Positions 43,373 to 43,897 of a DNA stretch of 43,897 nt are shown here, in pieces. Position numbers and translations under genes: made by a program. This DNA is from Gammaproteobacteria bacterium (GTDB lineage Bacteria; Pseudomonadota; Gammaproteobacteria; Burkholderiales; Burkholderiaceae_C): contig JANYHL010000024.1 of assembly GCA_025359085.1 (NCBI GenBank), positions 1-43,897 of the forward strand, in the 5' to 3' direction. Position 1 is the stretch's first letter; each line of letters opens with the position of its first letter. Below the pieces are notes generated by a model that had not been told where the DNA came from, ran no database searches, and saw only the letters and a program-made list of their open reading frames with translations.

Positions 43373-43897
43373 TTAGTCCAGCCCCAAAAATGCCATCACT
43401 GCAGGCAGGTGCAGGTCAAAGTCAGTGAGGCCGTGGTCGCTGTCTTCAAGCAGGCGGAGCTGGGCCTCCGCATAGCGGGCATGCGACTCGCGCCAGTCCA
43501 GCAGCTCGTCGCCCTTGGCAATGATGGCCAGATAACATTCGGGTCGCATCAGGGTCGTGCAACTCAAGTCATGCAACTCCTGCACAAACTCTGGTTTGAA
43601 AAAAAAGCGCTCTTGGGGTTCTTGCCAGCAGGTTTGCTCGCCAATGTATTTTTCCAGATCGCGCGCCGGGTTCACCGCCGGGTTGAGCAGCACCGCCTGG
43701 CAGCCGGTTTGCTCTGCAACCCAGGAGGCATAAAAGCCCCCGAGCGAGGAGCCCACCACCGCCATCGACTCGCGCGGCCAGGCGGAGATGCCCTGCAGCA
43801 ACAGGGTCATTGCTTCACGCGGGGAGGGCGGCAATGGCGGGCACCACCAGTGCACCTGGGGCTGGTGGCGGGCCATGTGCTGCGCCAGCGCGCGCGC
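43373..43897 (-). CDS. YqiA-like alpha/beta-fold esterase, 5' end outside the window
   Basis: C-terminal part of an alpha/beta hydrolase of the YqiA/UPF0227 family. HWWCPPLPPSPREAM, the nucleophile elbow VVGSSLGGFYASW, VLLNPAVNPARDL and a final DSDHGL with the catalytic histidine are visible. The frame continues to the right edge (seven more codons before ATG 43876), where the LYLHGF start is expected. The family acts on short-chain esters in vitro. Convergent with the ureD remnant. Confidence 0.88.
   Translation of the reverse strand, partial: ARALAQHMARHQPQVHWWCPPLPPSPREAMTLLLQGISAWPRESMAVVGSSLGGFYASWVAEQTGCQAVLLNPAVNPARDLEKYIGEQTCWQEPQERFFFKPEFVQELHDLSCTTLMRPECYLAIIAKGDELLDWRESHARYAEAQLRLLEDSDHGLTDFDLHLPAVMAFLGLD

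Noticed and set aside
1-43897. tRNA, rRNA, CRISPR arrays, complete insertion sequences or prophage genes
   Set aside because: No cloverleaf, no direct-repeat/spacer pattern and no transposase or integrase frame (other than xerC) was seen by eye. Short or divergent RNAs could be missed without a covariance search.

Overview
The window is a GC-rich betaproteobacterial chromosome segment, most likely Comamonadaceae and probably Rhodoferax or a close relative. The reasons are the gene order (dapF-DUF484-xerC; COG0523-dksA-hslVU; dcw cluster; rnb-tonB-aroE), a gene I recognise as rquA (rhodoquinone synthesis, a Rhodoferax trait), and short repeats scattered through genes and gaps. No database search was possible; all family calls come from reading motifs.

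Layout. Bases 1-2400: the tail of an unknown gene, a CHASE3-GAF-GGDEF diguanylate cyclase and a MazG-like pyrophosphohydrolase. Bases 2455-7219: dapF, DUF484, a 634-bp repeat-filled gap, xerC, a small unknown gene and rlmI. Bases 7283-13430: a COG0523 metallochaperone GTPase, a DksA with one zinc-ligand cysteine and a long basic tail, a STAS protein, hslV and hslU. Bases 13600-32754: the complete division/cell-wall (dcw) cluster mraZ-rsmH-ftsL-ftsI-murE-murF-mraY-murD-ftsW-murG-murC-ddl-ftsQ-ftsA-ftsZ. It is nearly all start/stop overlapped, but broken at murE/murF and murG/murC by copies of a MITE-like repeat. Bases 32830-35147: mtgA, ruvC and rquA on the plus strand. Bases 35215-40238 on the minus strand: rnb, a TonB-like gene, aroE, lpxC and a 58-residue membrane protein. 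Bases 40380-43897: a low-molecular-weight phosphatase overlapped with an isoaspartyl peptidase, then the decayed remains of a urea-transport/urease locus (5'-truncated urtE, internally deleted ureD) and the edge of a yqiA-like esterase.

How the genes work together. Most serve envelope growth. dapF supplies meso-diaminopimelate, murC-G/mraY/ddl build lipid II, ftsI/ftsW/mtgA polymerise it, ftsQLAZ run the divisome and lpxC commits carbon to LPS. MraZ probably controls the cluster through four 10-bp-spaced GTG repeats in front of its own gene.

Most notable observations: (1) a single inversion of the block between ftsZ and aroE would restore both expected adjacencies (ftsZ-lpxC and aroE-mtgA), so LpxC and MtgA appear to have swapped operons; (2) three same-orientation copies of a hairpin-ended MITE-like repeat, one carrying a nested REP-like element; (3) two further short repeat families that are translated in frame inside murG, rnb, murD, rlmI and other genes; (4) a cysteine-poor DksA beside a COG0523 GTPase; (5) rquA; (6) a vestigial urease locus. 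I did not find a clearly new multi-gene system. The novelty is in the repeats and the rearrangement.
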